Source: Rodentibacter genomosp. 2
GTDB lineage: Bacteria > Pseudomonadota > Gammaproteobacteria > Enterobacterales > Pasteurellaceae
Direction: 5' to 3'
DNA: 49,265 nucleotides
Assembly (NCBI GenBank): GCA_001999425.1
Contig: MLHP01000041.1
Span: forward strand, 1-49,265
Position numbers and translations under genes: made by a program. The notes beneath the pieces are model-generated. The model worked only from the letters and a program-made list of their open reading frames with translations, was not told the DNA's origin and made no database searches. Below are positions 9,356-18,004 of the stretch, piece after piece. Position 1 is the first letter of the stretch. Every line of letters begins with the position of its first letter.

Positions 9356-10174
9356 ATGGAAAATTTATCCCAAAATTCAGCATTTATCGTTACGGTTATG
9401 TCCACTAAAGGGGGCGTAACGAAATCAACGAATGTTGCCAATATCGGTGCGTTCTGTGCAGATTGTGGTTTACGCACTTTGATGATAGACACTGATGTTC
9501 AACCGACTTTATCTACCTACTACAATTTAAACTACACAGCACCTCAGGGATTATTTGAATTCCTTATTCAAAGTAATACAAACCCTGAGCAAGTCATTTC
9601 AAAAACCGAGTATACTCATCTCGATATTATCCAATCTAATGATCCTACGGATGCGATTACCACACATTTACGTAATTCTCCGGATGGGATGTTGCGTTTC
9701 AATGATCTTGTCCGTTCCTTAGAAAACTATGATTTAATTCTCGTTGATACAAGAGGAACAAAAGGGATCACTGTCGATATGTCTGTATTGGCAAGTGATT
9801 TGGTCATTTCGCCACTCAAACCTGAGTTGCTATCAGCCCGTGAATTTGTTCGGGGAACAATGGGGCTTTATCAGCAACTTCAAGTCTTTACCAAACATGG
9901 TTTCAAATTACCTCAATTAAAAGCAGTCATTAACTGCTTAGACAAAACCAACGACGCAAAATCAGTGGTTGAAAGTCTGCGTAAACTCTTCATTGAAAAC
10001 AATGATAGCTATATGGAATTGCTTGAATTAGCGATTCCGGCACGTGTGGCTTATCGTGAAGCAGCCAGTCTTGCCCTTCCCGTTCACCGCCATAACAAGG
10101 ATGAAAAAGAGAATATCCGCAAGCTCTGTATTTCACTTTTCCCGCAATGGGCGGATAAATTCCAAACTCGTTAA
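9356..10174 (+). CDS. ParA/Soj-type partition ATPase of the ICE
   Basis: The protein (272 aa) is a MinD/ParA-like ATPase with the deviant Walker A KGGVTKST at residues 18-25 and the switch region LMIDTDVQPTLS. LILVDTRGTKG follows in the Walker B position. It should act with the ParB-like protein two genes on to stabilise the excised circle. In the ICEHin1056 family the ParA gene is the first gene at one end, as here. The start is the ATG after TTGACAAGAGAG; GAGAG is the only plausible ribosome-binding site. Confidence 0.9.
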   Translation: MENLSQNSAFIVTVMSTKGGVTKSTNVANIGAFCADCGLRTLMIDTDVQPTLSTYYNLNYTAPQGLFEFLIQSNTNPEQVISKTEYTHLDIIQSNDPTDAITTHLRNSPDGMLRFNDLVRSLENYDLILVDTRGTKGITVDMSVLASDLVISPLKPELLSAREFVRGTMGLYQQLQVFTKHGFKLPQLKAVINCLDKTNDAKSVVESLRKLFIENNDSYMELLELAIPARVAYREAASLALPVHRHNKDEKENIRKLCISLFPQWADKFQTR

Positions 10175-10187
10175 TTGGAGGTGAAAG

Positions 10188-11567
10188 ATGAGTCAACAGC
10201 CTCCAATGATTTGCAATATTGAAGCAGAGCAATCCGTGATTGGCGGATTGCTTCTTGATAATAATAAATGGGATGAATTGAGTTCTATTATAACAGCAGA
10301 TAATTTCTATCTCAGTCATCATCGATTGATGTTTACCGTTATCAGTCAGCTTCTTATGAATAATGAACCGGCTGATATGGTGACGGTAGAACATGCGTTA
10401 AAACAACAGAACTGGCTTGAAGAGTGCGGTGGGCTTGCGTATTTGGCTGAAATTACACATAAGACACCAAGTGCAACCAATGTTGAAGCCTATGCCAAGA
10501 TTGTACGGACCGATAGTCAAGCCCGCCAACTTTATGCGTTAGGCGATTTTCTAAGAAAGGAAACCGGAAAAGTGAATTCCCAGGATTCACTTGATGCACT
10601 GATTTCTAATACAGAAAAGCGATTGACGGAGTTGACCCTGAATCGTTCAGATAAAGAAACAAATGTCAATTTATCTGAAGTACTCAATCTCATTGTAACA
10701 AGAATGGATGAAAGCAAAAAGAATCTTTCCCCTGTTACCGGTACATCGTTTGGTATTGATCGTCTTGATGTGAATACAACCGGTTCACAAGCCGGTGATT
10801 TGATTTTACTTGCTGCTCGCCCTTCAATGGGTAAAACCGCACTTTCACTGACCTTTGCCAAAGCAGCACTTGAACAGAAAGAAGGAAGTACTGTTCAGTA
10901 TTACAGCCTTGAGATGCCGGCAGAGCAAATTATGCAACGTCTCCTGGCACTCCTTGCCCGAGTTCCCTTACAAAGAATACGTCAAGCCATTCAAATTGAT
11001 GAAACAGAGTGGGCAAGGATTGGTAACGCTTTTGGCATGATTGCACATCAGTGGAAAGACCGCTTGTTATTAGATGATAACAGTTACCTCACGCCACAAC
11101 TCCTACGGACGAAAGTTCGTCGTAATGTTCGTAAATATGGCATACCTTCGGTCATTATTATTGATTATTTACAGTTAATGTCTGACCCGACTTATAAAGA
11201 CGGTAAAAATCGAAACTTAGAAATTAGCAGTATTTCAACGCAGCTGAAACAGTTAGCAAAAGAAATAGGCTGCCCAATTATCGCCCTGTCCCAGTTAAAC
11301 CGAAATTTGGAACAACGTGCGGATAAACGACCTATCTCATCGGATTTACGGGATTCAGGCTCCCTGGAGCAGGATGCCGATATGATTTTCTTTATCTATC
11401 GGGATGAAGTGTATAACGACAATACGGAAATGCCGGGTATCGCTGAAATCATTATAGCCAAGCAACGTAACGGTCCAATTGGCACGGTATTAAGTCAGTT
11501 TAGAGGGGAATTGTCACTTTTTGAGAATATCCCGGATGAAGAGTATGAACGATTAGCGAGATTATAA
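10188..11567 (+). CDS. dnaB: Replicative DNA helicase, DnaB family
   Basis: The 459-aa protein has the DnaB N-terminal helical domain (EAEQSVIGGLLLD near residue 12) and the RecA-like helicase domain. Walker A is ARPSMGKTA near residue 209. Later motifs include VIIIDYLQLM and RDSGSLEQDADMI. It is an ICE-borne helicase paralogous to the chromosomal DnaB, expected to serve the element's own replication. GGAGG precedes the ATG, and the gene starts 13 bp after parA. It is followed after 2 bp by the ParB-like gene, so the three form one operon. Confidence 0.92.
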   Translation: MSQQPPMICNIEAEQSVIGGLLLDNNKWDELSSIITADNFYLSHHRLMFTVISQLLMNNEPADMVTVEHALKQQNWLEECGGLAYLAEITHKTPSATNVEAYAKIVRTDSQARQLYALGDFLRKETGKVNSQDSLDALISNTEKRLTELTLNRSDKETNVNLSEVLNLIVTRMDESKKNLSPVTGTSFGIDRLDVNTTGSQAGDLILLAARPSMGKTALSLTFAKAALEQKEGSTVQYYSLEMPAEQIMQRLLALLARVPLQRIRQAIQIDETEWARIGNAFGMIAHQWKDRLLLDDNSYLTPQLLRTKVRRNVRKYGIPSVIIIDYLQLMSDPTYKDGKNRNLEISSISTQLKQLAKEIGCPIIALSQLNRNLEQRADKRPISSDLRDSGSLEQDADMIFFIYRDEVYNDNTEMPGIAEIIIAKQRNGPIGTVLSQFRGELSLFENIPDEEYERLARL

Positions 11568-11569
11568 AA

Positions 11570-13330
11570 ATGAGTGTGAAAAATCCTTTTGTTCCTTCTA
11601 AAGATAAAGAAGAACGTGCAAAAAAAATGTTGGCTGCCTTATCCACACCGGCAATTATGAATCATTCGCCGGAATATGAAAAAATGGTACAAAGCCAGTC
11701 TCTCAATCCCTATCAGTCTGTTTCATCAGAAACGGAAATGCAAAGTGGTCATCGCTTAATTACGGTTACCTTAGATCAGCTACGTCCTTATGAAGGTAAT
11801 CCCCGTCGTACGAAAAACCCGGCTTATGAAGAAATTAAGGCATCAATAAAATCCCGTGGATTGGATCATTCACCCAATATTACTCAACGTCCCGGAGACA
11901 GTTTTTACACGATTTTAGATGGCGGTAATACCCGTTTACAGGCACTTAATGAGCTTTTTAAGGAAACGAAAGATCTTCGTTTTTGGTCGATTGAGTGCGT
12001 TTTTAAACCTTGGCAAGGCGAAGCGGATGACATCAATTCGCAACTTAATATTTTGATTGGACACTTAGCTGAAAATGATGTGCGGGGGGAGCTTTCTTTT
12101 ATTGAGAAAGCCCTGGGTATCCGTGATGTGAAAAGTTTATATGAGAAAAAATACGGTGAATATTTTTCCCACCGTAAACTCAGTGAAAAACTGGGTGAGA
12201 ATGGTTACCCAATCTCTAATCAGATTATAGCTCGAATGGAACAATGTTTGACGTATTTATATCCGCATATTCCAAATGTGCTGTTAAATGGAATGGGAAA
12301 ACCTCAAATTGAAAAACTTCTAACGATTCGCCGTAATGCCCAGCTTTCGTGGGAAAAACATTCCGAAGACCATCCTACAAATAAGGACTTTGATGTGGTT
12401 TGGATGCATTCGCTTACCGGATTTGATGAAGAGCCGACTGAGTTTGTTATCAATGATTTTCAAGATCAATTGATTGGTCATATCACCGAAGCATTCAGTT
12501 ATCAAATTCCCTATGAAACCTTTAAATTTGAAATAGATCTTGCCGAACAAAAACTGAAGAAGTTAGCTGAAAAGCAACCGGAAATTTTACAACGAACGCA
12601 AGATAGCGAGAGTCGAATTAAAGAGGCAATATCCCAACAGGTTGAGCAATCCCAGCGAAATATAACACGTCACGAGCAGAAGACATTGGCACAGTCCGAG
12701 CAACCCCAGGTGAAAGAACAAGATGATGAAACCATTCCTTCAATGAGGATCTATCAAACGACTTCATCTGGTATTTCTTCTGTGCCGGACTCTGATAACG
12801 GGGACTTGCTACCTCATTTAGGGATTTCAGAAACAGATTTTTCCTCTGCGGTTATTCAGCATTTTAATGATCTTGGGTTTACCCCGGGTGTTAATCCGGA
12901 AAAACAACGTCAAGAAGAAGCGGAACTTAATGGATTGGAATTTGCGAATTGTGGTAAACAGCCGGTCACCACTATTTGGAAAATCTACCCAAACCGCAAA
13001 CATAAAATGGAAGCCTATTCTCTCGCTCTTGATATTGCTGAAGAAGTGGGGTTGGGGCAGTTTGTGGAACATGTACAACATGATCCGATAGATTATAGCT
13101 ACCGTATGCGCCCCCTTGATGGGAAAGAATATTCGGAATTTACGTTGTTTGTTTATCACCTATTAACCACATTGGCGACAGAGCCACAACGAGTACCACA
13201 AGCTGATTTATTAAATTCAGATTATTTAATTGGCAATACGATGTCGGATTTAATGCTCGTTCGTTTATTCCGTTTAATTCGTTTACACCGTTATATCAAC
13301 GCACAACATATTGGAGGTCAAAATGCTTAA
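11570..13330 (+). CDS. ParB-like partition/nuclease-domain protein of the ICE
   Basis: The protein (586 aa) has a ParB N-terminal domain at about residues 64-150: TLDQLRPYEGNPRRT, SIKSRGLDHSPNITQR and ILDGGNTRLQALNELF. The C-terminal half is longer than in plasmid ParB and contains a Gln/Glu-rich linker (about residues 330-390) before a second conserved block. This long form is typical of PFGI-1/ICEHin1056-class elements. It probably works with the ParA at 9356. It begins 2 bp after dnaB and overlaps the next gene by 8 bp. Confidence 0.85.
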   Translation: MSVKNPFVPSKDKEERAKKMLAALSTPAIMNHSPEYEKMVQSQSLNPYQSVSSETEMQSGHRLITVTLDQLRPYEGNPRRTKNPAYEEIKASIKSRGLDHSPNITQRPGDSFYTILDGGNTRLQALNELFKETKDLRFWSIECVFKPWQGEADDINSQLNILIGHLAENDVRGELSFIEKALGIRDVKSLYEKKYGEYFSHRKLSEKLGENGYPISNQIIARMEQCLTYLYPHIPNVLLNGMGKPQIEKLLTIRRNAQLSWEKHSEDHPTNKDFDVVWMHSLTGFDEEPTEFVINDFQDQLIGHITEAFSYQIPYETFKFEIDLAEQKLKKLAEKQPEILQRTQDSESRIKEAISQQVEQSQRNITRHEQKTLAQSEQPQVKEQDDETIPSMRIYQTTSSGISSVPDSDNGDLLPHLGISETDFSSAVIQHFNDLGFTPGVNPEKQRQEEAELNGLEFANCGKQPVTTIWKIYPNRKHKMEAYSLALDIAEEVGLGQFVEHVQHDPIDYSYRMRPLDGKEYSEFTLFVYHLLTTLATEPQRVPQADLLNSDYLIGNTMSDLMLVRLFRLIRLHRYINAQHIGGQNA

Positions 13331-13886
13331 TACGAATTTGAATCAAGCGTTGATTTCAGAAATCATCGCCCATATTCGCCGTGGCGAACTTAATTATTGC
13401 TATCAGTTAGGTTTTGATGAATCTGAGTTGGCCGCTATTATGAATTTGAAAACGGAGGAAATTTGTGAGCTATGCGATAGTAGTAGTTCTTTCGCTTCTA
13501 TTCAGATTAATCATTCCGTCTTTTGGAATCTTATCGAGTCAGTCCGTGTAAATTCACAAGAACGTAACATTATTGACCGTGCGTTGAACCTAGGGATTTC
13601 CGGTGAAATGCTACGTTCTCGATTTGGGTGGAGCTCTTCAGAAGTATCGGCACGCCGAAAATTATTGGGGATTAAAGAACATATCGGTCGCAAGAAAAAT
13701 GCAGATGAACAAGATGAATTAAAAGTATGGGAACTTTGGCAAGAGAATAAGCATTCAATTTCATCAAATGACATTGAACATTCTACAGAAGGATTAGATT
13801 TGCTGATGTATATCGCTGAGGAAACAGAGTTGAGTTTGACAGAAGTCTGGCGTCTTGTTTCACAGTGGATAAAAGAAGGGAAATAA
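13323..13886 (+). CDS. DUF2857 domain protein
   Basis: The protein (187 aa) resembles the DUF2857 family carried next to ParB in this ICE class; its function is not known. The second half has helix-turn-helix-like segments (NLGISGEMLRSRFGWSSSEVSARRKLLGI), which suggest DNA binding. The ATG at 13323 has GGAGG 5-6 bases upstream and overlaps the parB stop by 8 bp. A TTG at 13311 in the same frame is less likely. Confidence 0.75.
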   Translation: MLNTNLNQALISEIIAHIRRGELNYCYQLGFDESELAAIMNLKTEEICELCDSSSSFASIQINHSVFWNLIESVRVNSQERNIIDRALNLGISGEMLRSRFGWSSSEVSARRKLLGIKEHIGRKKNADEQDELKVWELWQENKHSISSNDIEHSTEGLDLLMYIAEETELSLTEVWRLVSQWIKEGK

Positions 13887-13899
13887 TTTTCCAAATAAA

Positions 13900-13921
13900 A
13901 AGCGAGTTGGGGAACTCGCTT
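13900..13921 (+). terminator. Hairpin after DUF2857 gene
   Basis: AAGCGAGTT pairs with AACTCGCTT around a GGGG loop, just after the stop codon. The tail is not a clean T run, so termination is probable rather than certain. Confidence 0.5.
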
Positions 13922-14037
13922 GGGGATTGTTATTTAATGCGGAGCACCTTGGGTTAGAAGGGACACTACGCGCTCCATAATATAGAAATTCTTCAATATG
14001 GCAATAGAAAAATTAAATAAAAAGTATGGAGTAAAAA

Positions 14038-15270
14038 ATGTTACCGGAAAATAAAGACTTTCAAGGTTTATTATTTGTCGGGAATCGACATGAGACTGTA
14101 CCGGTAAGGTTATTGATGGATAAATACCTCACCTCAAGAGCAAAGACAGCTTGGCAGCTTATTAAGCTACACTCAATGCAGTTTAAGGGAGGGATGTTTC
14201 CTTCTTATGACACCTTAGCGTTGTGGCTGTCAGATCGAAGTTATCAACAAAAACCGATATCACGTAAGGTTGTTAGCCAAACCGTTATGTTACTACGTTT
14301 AACCCGTTGGTTGACCTTATGTGAAACCGTCAGAAATAGTCATGGACAAATATTGGGTAATGTCTATGTCATGAATGATGAACCTTTTAGTATTGCAGAT
14401 AGTTTAGTGATTAATGATGACTATCTTCGTTTTGTTGAAAAGATGGCAAAACATCGTGATCCTATATTACGCGATGTAGCGCTTTCTATTGTTGATGAGG
14501 TTGTGCAAAGTTCGGATACCGTATGGCATTTAGTTTCCCATATTGAAATTATCCGTGAGCGTTATTTAGCGTTTGTTGAACAACAAACGCCTGAATCAAT
14601 ATCTCCATCCTTACCATCAAACTTGGCTCAGGCTATCGAAAAAACACAACAAAAATTACTGAGTTCCAATAGGGAACTCAGTAAAGAAGAAAGGGAACTG
14701 AGTCAAAAAATGAACAATTTACCAAGTTCCAAAATGGAACTCAGTGAAAATTTACTCAGTTCCAATAGGGAACTCAGTCACCCAAATAACGGTAAGTCAT
14801 TGATTTTAGGCTTAGTTCCATTAGGGAACTCAGTAGAAACCCAGTACAGTACTAGTACTATAAATACTCAGTACAGTACTAGTACTGAACGTACCGAATT
14901 TATCTATTCACAATTAGGGCAATTTAAATTGAGTGCGTTGGAAAAACAGTCTATCGCAAACGAGATGATGAAATTAGATCAAGATACGTTACAAGCCGTC
15001 ATTTTTGAAGCAATACAACGTATTCAAGACGGGAAAGTACTCAAGCCCGCCGGTTACTTGTTTAATTTAGTGAAACGAGCCAACAGTGGGGAATTTAAAC
15101 CTTATTTGTTGAATAAAAACCGTCAAACTTCGACTGTTCAAGTCGATGAAGTAGGAGGGAGGAAACCTAGCTCTAAACGAATATTACCCGGTTTAACTGA
15201 TTCGTCACACCAAATGCATCGTGTTGATTTTGATGAGATTCGGAAACTTGCCGGTTTAATGCGGGGATAG
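14038..15270 (+). CDS. STY4528-family pathogenicity-island replication protein
   Basis: The protein (410 aa) matches the STY4528-type proteins found in SPI-7, PFGI-1 and ICEHin1056 relatives, annotated as replication proteins. The N-terminal half is well ordered (KFAT-like block absent; conserved RAKTAWQLIKLHSMQFKGG and FPSYDTLALWLSDRSYQ). The middle (about residues 205-285) is low complexity: ELS/SSNRELS repeats, then QYSTST twice. These peptide repeats come from DNA inverted and direct repeats (14656-14886), so this stretch may double as a cis-acting site. The C-terminal part is ordered again. It is separated from the upstream operon by about 150 bp and a hairpin. Confidence 0.75.
   Translation: MLPENKDFQGLLFVGNRHETVPVRLLMDKYLTSRAKTAWQLIKLHSMQFKGGMFPSYDTLALWLSDRSYQQKPISRKVVSQTVMLLRLTRWLTLCETVRNSHGQILGNVYVMNDEPFSIADSLVINDDYLRFVEKMAKHRDPILRDVALSIVDEVVQSSDTVWHLVSHIEIIRERYLAFVEQQTPESISPSLPSNLAQAIEKTQQKLLSSNRELSKEERELSQKMNNLPSSKMELSENLLSSNRELSHPNNGKSLILGLVPLGNSVETQYSTSTINTQYSTSTERTEFIYSQLGQFKLSALEKQSIANEMMKLDQDTLQAVIFEAIQRIQDGKVLKPAGYLFNLVKRANSGEFKPYLLNKNRQTSTVQVDEVGGRKPSSKRILPGLTDSSHQMHRVDFDEIRKLAGLMRG
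14656..14830. repeat. Array of AGTTCC-N5-GGAACT hairpins inside the STY4528-family gene
   Basis: Four inverted repeats share the core AGTTCC, a 5-nt loop and GGAACT: 14662-14678, 14725-14741, 14758-14774 and 14814-14830. The first extends to a perfect 12-bp stem (14656-14667 with 14673-14684). A half site, AGGGAACTGAG, lies at about 14691. Confidence 0.75.
14842..14886. repeat. Two 27-bp-spaced copies of a palindromic repeat
   Basis: An 18-bp unit, CAGTACAGTACTAGTACT, occurs at 14842-14859 and 14869-14886. Each contains the perfect 12-bp palindrome AGTACTAGTACT. Confidence 0.8.
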
Positions 15271-15293
15271 TTTGATACAGATTAAGGTTTAAT

Positions 15294-15395
15294 AGTTAGT
15301 ATCAAAAATAGACAAAGTGTAAACAGTGTTTACAGTTAGTACAAAAAATAGACAAAGTGCCACCACTGGTGGCAGTTAGTACAAAAAATAGACAA
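15294..15395. repeat. Three direct repeats at exact 40-bp period with hairpin spacers
   Basis: A roughly 26-bp unit (AGTTAGTA then a run of A, then TAGACAA) starts at 15294, 15334 and 15374. The spacers are different inverted repeats of identical shape: TGTAAAC-AGT-GTTTACA (15318-15334) and TGCCACC-ACT-GGTGGCA (15358-15374). The array lies between the STY4528-family gene and the TIGR03761 gene, 30 bp before the latter's start. Confidence 0.85.
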
Positions 15396-15425
15396 TAAAT
15401 TCTTTACATAAAAAGAGGTAATACC

Positions 15426-16172
15426 ATGATCGCAGAAAATACATTACATGAACCACAATCAACGCAACCGCAAATGGGCGCACTTCGTAGCGAGATTACA
15501 TTAACATTGCATTCCCAATATGCAACACGAATGTGGCAAGGTCGCCCTATACTTCGTGAAGGAAAAAAAATTGTTCGTCCCGGGATTTTAAGCATACCGG
15601 GATGTCTATCACTTCTCTCTCAGCTCCAAAAAGATGCGGCAAATGACGATCCTTATGCGGATTATTATTTAGTCGAATTTGAAAATATGGTGCTCAATAA
15701 TACAGAACAAATGAAAAAACTTATCGCAGATTTAGTTGAAATCCATGCAGAGCAGCTCCCTGATGGGATTGATATTCAACGCTGCAGTAACATTGAACCC
15801 GCTATTTATCAAATCTATGCCGACTCTCCTTTAGCGTATAAATTGATTTATTTACTTTGTGAGTTTGATACACTGGCAAAAACAACGATGACGGCTGCTT
15901 ATATTGCCTTGCTGACAAAAGCCGAAGCCCGTGAATGGCTTGAAGCCGGTTCAATTTTATTACGTCGTTGTTTTGGGGTTATCGAAACGTACCGACATAG
16001 CGGAATTACCCGCCAAGATGTGCGCGATAATTCGGCGCGTTATCAAGAAGTGCGACAACGCTTTAAACTTGAATTGCCGCAGGATATTTTAGAAGGAACA
16101 CGTCGTGCACGTTTTGCACCGGATATTCATCCAAGTGCATTCGATAATAGTGATGCTTTAGAGAGGGAGTAA
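15426..16172 (+). CDS. TIGR03761 (PFL_4669) family ICE protein
   Basis: The protein (248 aa) resembles the PFL_4669 family of integrating conjugative element proteins, with the conserved N-terminal core GALRSEITLTLHSQYATRMW and the repeated acidic helices that follow. Its function is not known; it sits in the replication block beside DUF3158, SSB and TopB genes in related elements. AGAGG precedes the ATG. The repeat array at 15294-15395 lies just upstream and could be part of its leader. Confidence 0.8.
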   Translation: MIAENTLHEPQSTQPQMGALRSEITLTLHSQYATRMWQGRPILREGKKIVRPGILSIPGCLSLLSQLQKDAANDDPYADYYLVEFENMVLNNTEQMKKLIADLVEIHAEQLPDGIDIQRCSNIEPAIYQIYADSPLAYKLIYLLCEFDTLAKTTMTAAYIALLTKAEAREWLEAGSILLRRCFGVIETYRHSGITRQDVRDNSARYQEVRQRFKLELPQDILEGTRRARFAPDIHPSAFDNSDALERE

Positions 16173-16181
16173 ATTATCACA

Positions 16182-16676
16182 ATGAAAATTTATGCGTTAA
16201 TTCCGGAAAATATGTATCGAGATCTTGCTGCTAAACATAATATCAACGGGCTTATACGAAATTTTTTCGGGGAGTTATCTTCACCGGAAGAAATTAAGCT
16301 ATTACTGGAGCAGATTCGCATTGCACGTGACGGTATGATTGCAAGTTATCCCACGATTGTTAGAAATATAACCGATACGCTCGTGGGGACACTTCCTCTT
16401 TTACTTTATCGTGATTCAGCCAGTAGTGCCGGATCAGTTTATTTACGTTGGCGCAATGTAGAAAATAATAAAAGCGGACAAAAAGCTTGGGAAAATATTG
16501 TCAGTGATGTGAGCTATTCCGATGAAGTCAGAAAATCGTTGGTGCAGATAGAAAAAGAGCGTCTGGTGCTGAATATGCAAGTTTCTATATTAACCTCTAT
16601 TATGCGCCAGTTATCAGAGTGTGCGGAGAAAATGGAAAAAATTGATGAGCTATTTCAAGGTGGGGAACATATTTGA
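16182..16676 (+). CDS. DUF3158 family protein
   Basis: The protein (164 aa) is all-helical by appearance and resembles the DUF3158 proteins that accompany TIGR03761 in this ICE class. No catalytic motif is visible and the role is unknown. It starts 9 bp after the TIGR03761 gene, so the two are co-transcribed. In relatives the ssb gene follows closely; here about 2.6 kb of other genes intervene. Confidence 0.65.
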   Translation: MKIYALIPENMYRDLAAKHNINGLIRNFFGELSSPEEIKLLLEQIRIARDGMIASYPTIVRNITDTLVGTLPLLLYRDSASSAGSVYLRWRNVENNKSGQKAWENIVSDVSYSDEVRKSLVQIEKERLVLNMQVSILTSIMRQLSECAEKMEKIDELFQGGEHI

Positions 16677-16711
16677 TCCTCGATCCTTGTTGCCTGTATA
16701 GCCTTTTTTTA

Positions 16712-16795
16712 TTGCTTGTAATCCCTTGAAAACGGTTGCTTGTAAAGGTTTAAATAAAAGGCCTTTAAAGGTAAGGGAGCGAGCCCCTTACCTTT
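16712..16795. repeat. Direct repeats and an 11-bp perfect inverted repeat
   Basis: TTGCTTGTAA occurs at 16712-16721 and 16736-16745. An 11-bp stem AAAGGTAAGGG (16767-16777) pairs perfectly with CCCTTACCTTT (16785-16795) around a 7-nt loop. No T run follows on the plus strand. AAAGGCCTTT (a perfect palindrome) lies just before it. Confidence 0.65.
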
Positions 16796-16882
16796 GACGA
16801 GTAAAAGGCAATGATAATTTAAGTGAAGTGTGATATTTTCAAGTGTGAATACATAGCAGTACATCACTTTTAAGGAGCAATT

Positions 16883-17440
16883 ATGTCTGAGCCTGATAAA
16901 ATGAATCTCGCATTTCTGATTGTATTTGATCTAATTGGTTTTGCGATAATTTGGGGATTTTATAAATATCACCAGCAAGCTCGTATGACGGAGTTGAAAA
17001 AAATCATTAGGAATGCATTGCTAAGAGATTTTTTTAACGATGACTCATTGGATATTTATATTGCTAAAACTAAGCTTAAATATGATGAAGTTTGTACCAC
17101 ATTATTTGGGTTACTTGTTGAGTTAGAGGATGATAGTGATTTTGATGATGAAGCTAAGTTAGCTTATTTACGGAAAATTTCTCTACGTTATCAAAATATG
17201 GGGTTTCTATCTGACTTACCTGTCACTTTGCGAAATAAGATGAGAGCACTTGTAAAAATGAATGAGTCTTCTTCAGAGCTAGTATTTCAAATTGCCCAAG
17301 AAATTCAAACCTTAAATACTAAAAATCAGTTTAAGTTATGTTGTACCGTAGTTATCGGTATCATTACAACATCAATCAGTATATTTCAAATTATTCCTGA
17401 AGGACTTATTCTTATTAATAAAATAGGAAATATTTTTTAA
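16883..17440 (+). CDS. Unrecognised protein with two membrane segments
   Basis: The 185-aa protein has a membrane segment near residues 8-27 and another near 151-173, with a charged, acidic helical middle of about 120 residues. The middle would be on one side of the inner membrane. I do not recognise the family. AAGGAG precedes the ATG. It is the first of a group of AT-rich genes between the DUF3158 and ssb genes, a place that looks like an accessory insertion point. Confidence 0.65.
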   Translation: MSEPDKMNLAFLIVFDLIGFAIIWGFYKYHQQARMTELKKIIRNALLRDFFNDDSLDIYIAKTKLKYDEVCTTLFGLLVELEDDSDFDDEAKLAYLRKISLRYQNMGFLSDLPVTLRNKMRALVKMNESSSELVFQIAQEIQTLNTKNQFKLCCTVVIGIITTSISIFQIIPEGLILINKIGNIF

Positions 17441-17521
17441 TTTTTTAAAGCATTTGATTAATAGTTGGTTTTTGTCGGCTTATAAGTAATATCTCTACCA
17501 AATTTATTTGTAGAGGTAATC

Positions 17522-18004
17522 ATGAAATTGCCATATTCTCAACGTTTACGTTACCTATATATCCGCTGGAGATTAAAAAAATTTCTGTTAAAAGAGCAAG
17601 AAAGTCAATTGGAAGTATTTTTGAAACATATTTCTTCTAACAGATGCTATATCGATATCGATCTTTTTGAATCTTTTCGCTCTCAACATAAATTATCTCT
17701 TGGTGAAATGGGTATCTTATTGAGAGAAATTCTTTGGAATCCCTATAAATTTTTTAGTTTGGAATCTGATCTTGTATTAGATTGGTTATATCCGTCGCTG
17801 GACTATTATTCGGATTATGAAATTTTAAAGGTAGTTTTTAAACCTACTCTTCTCAGTCAAATTGACAATTCTTTAAAGAATGAAAAGCGGGATGAATTGG
17901 AGATCGTTCAGGATTTTTATCGTAGTCTTGTGGAGTATATTATTAGAAAACGTTTGTATCTTTATTCGAATATTGAAAAGAGAGATATTGTTTATGGAAT
18001 TTGA
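17522..18004 (+). CDS. Unrecognised 160-aa protein
   Basis: The protein begins with a very basic stretch (RLRYLYIRWRLKKFLLK) and continues with mixed helices; no membrane segment or motif is evident. GAGG lies 6 bases before the ATG. The last 11 bases overlap the next gene, whose ATG is at 17994, so the two are translationally linked. I do not recognise the family. Confidence 0.6.
   Translation: MKLPYSQRLRYLYIRWRLKKFLLKEQESQLEVFLKHISSNRCYIDIDLFESFRSQHKLSLGEMGILLREILWNPYKFFSLESDLVLDWLYPSLDYYSDYEILKVVFKPTLLSQIDNSLKNEKRDELEIVQDFYRSLVEYIIRKRLYLYSNIEKRDIVYGI

Noticed and set aside
13511-13894. 127-aa minus-strand open frame
   Set aside because: It is the shadow of the DUF2857 gene and has no start signal of its own.
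15294-15395. CRISPR-like regular repeats
   Set aside because: Only three units, spacers of 14 bp that are themselves inverted repeats, no cas genes and a fixed 40-bp period. It is better seen as an iteron or leader array.
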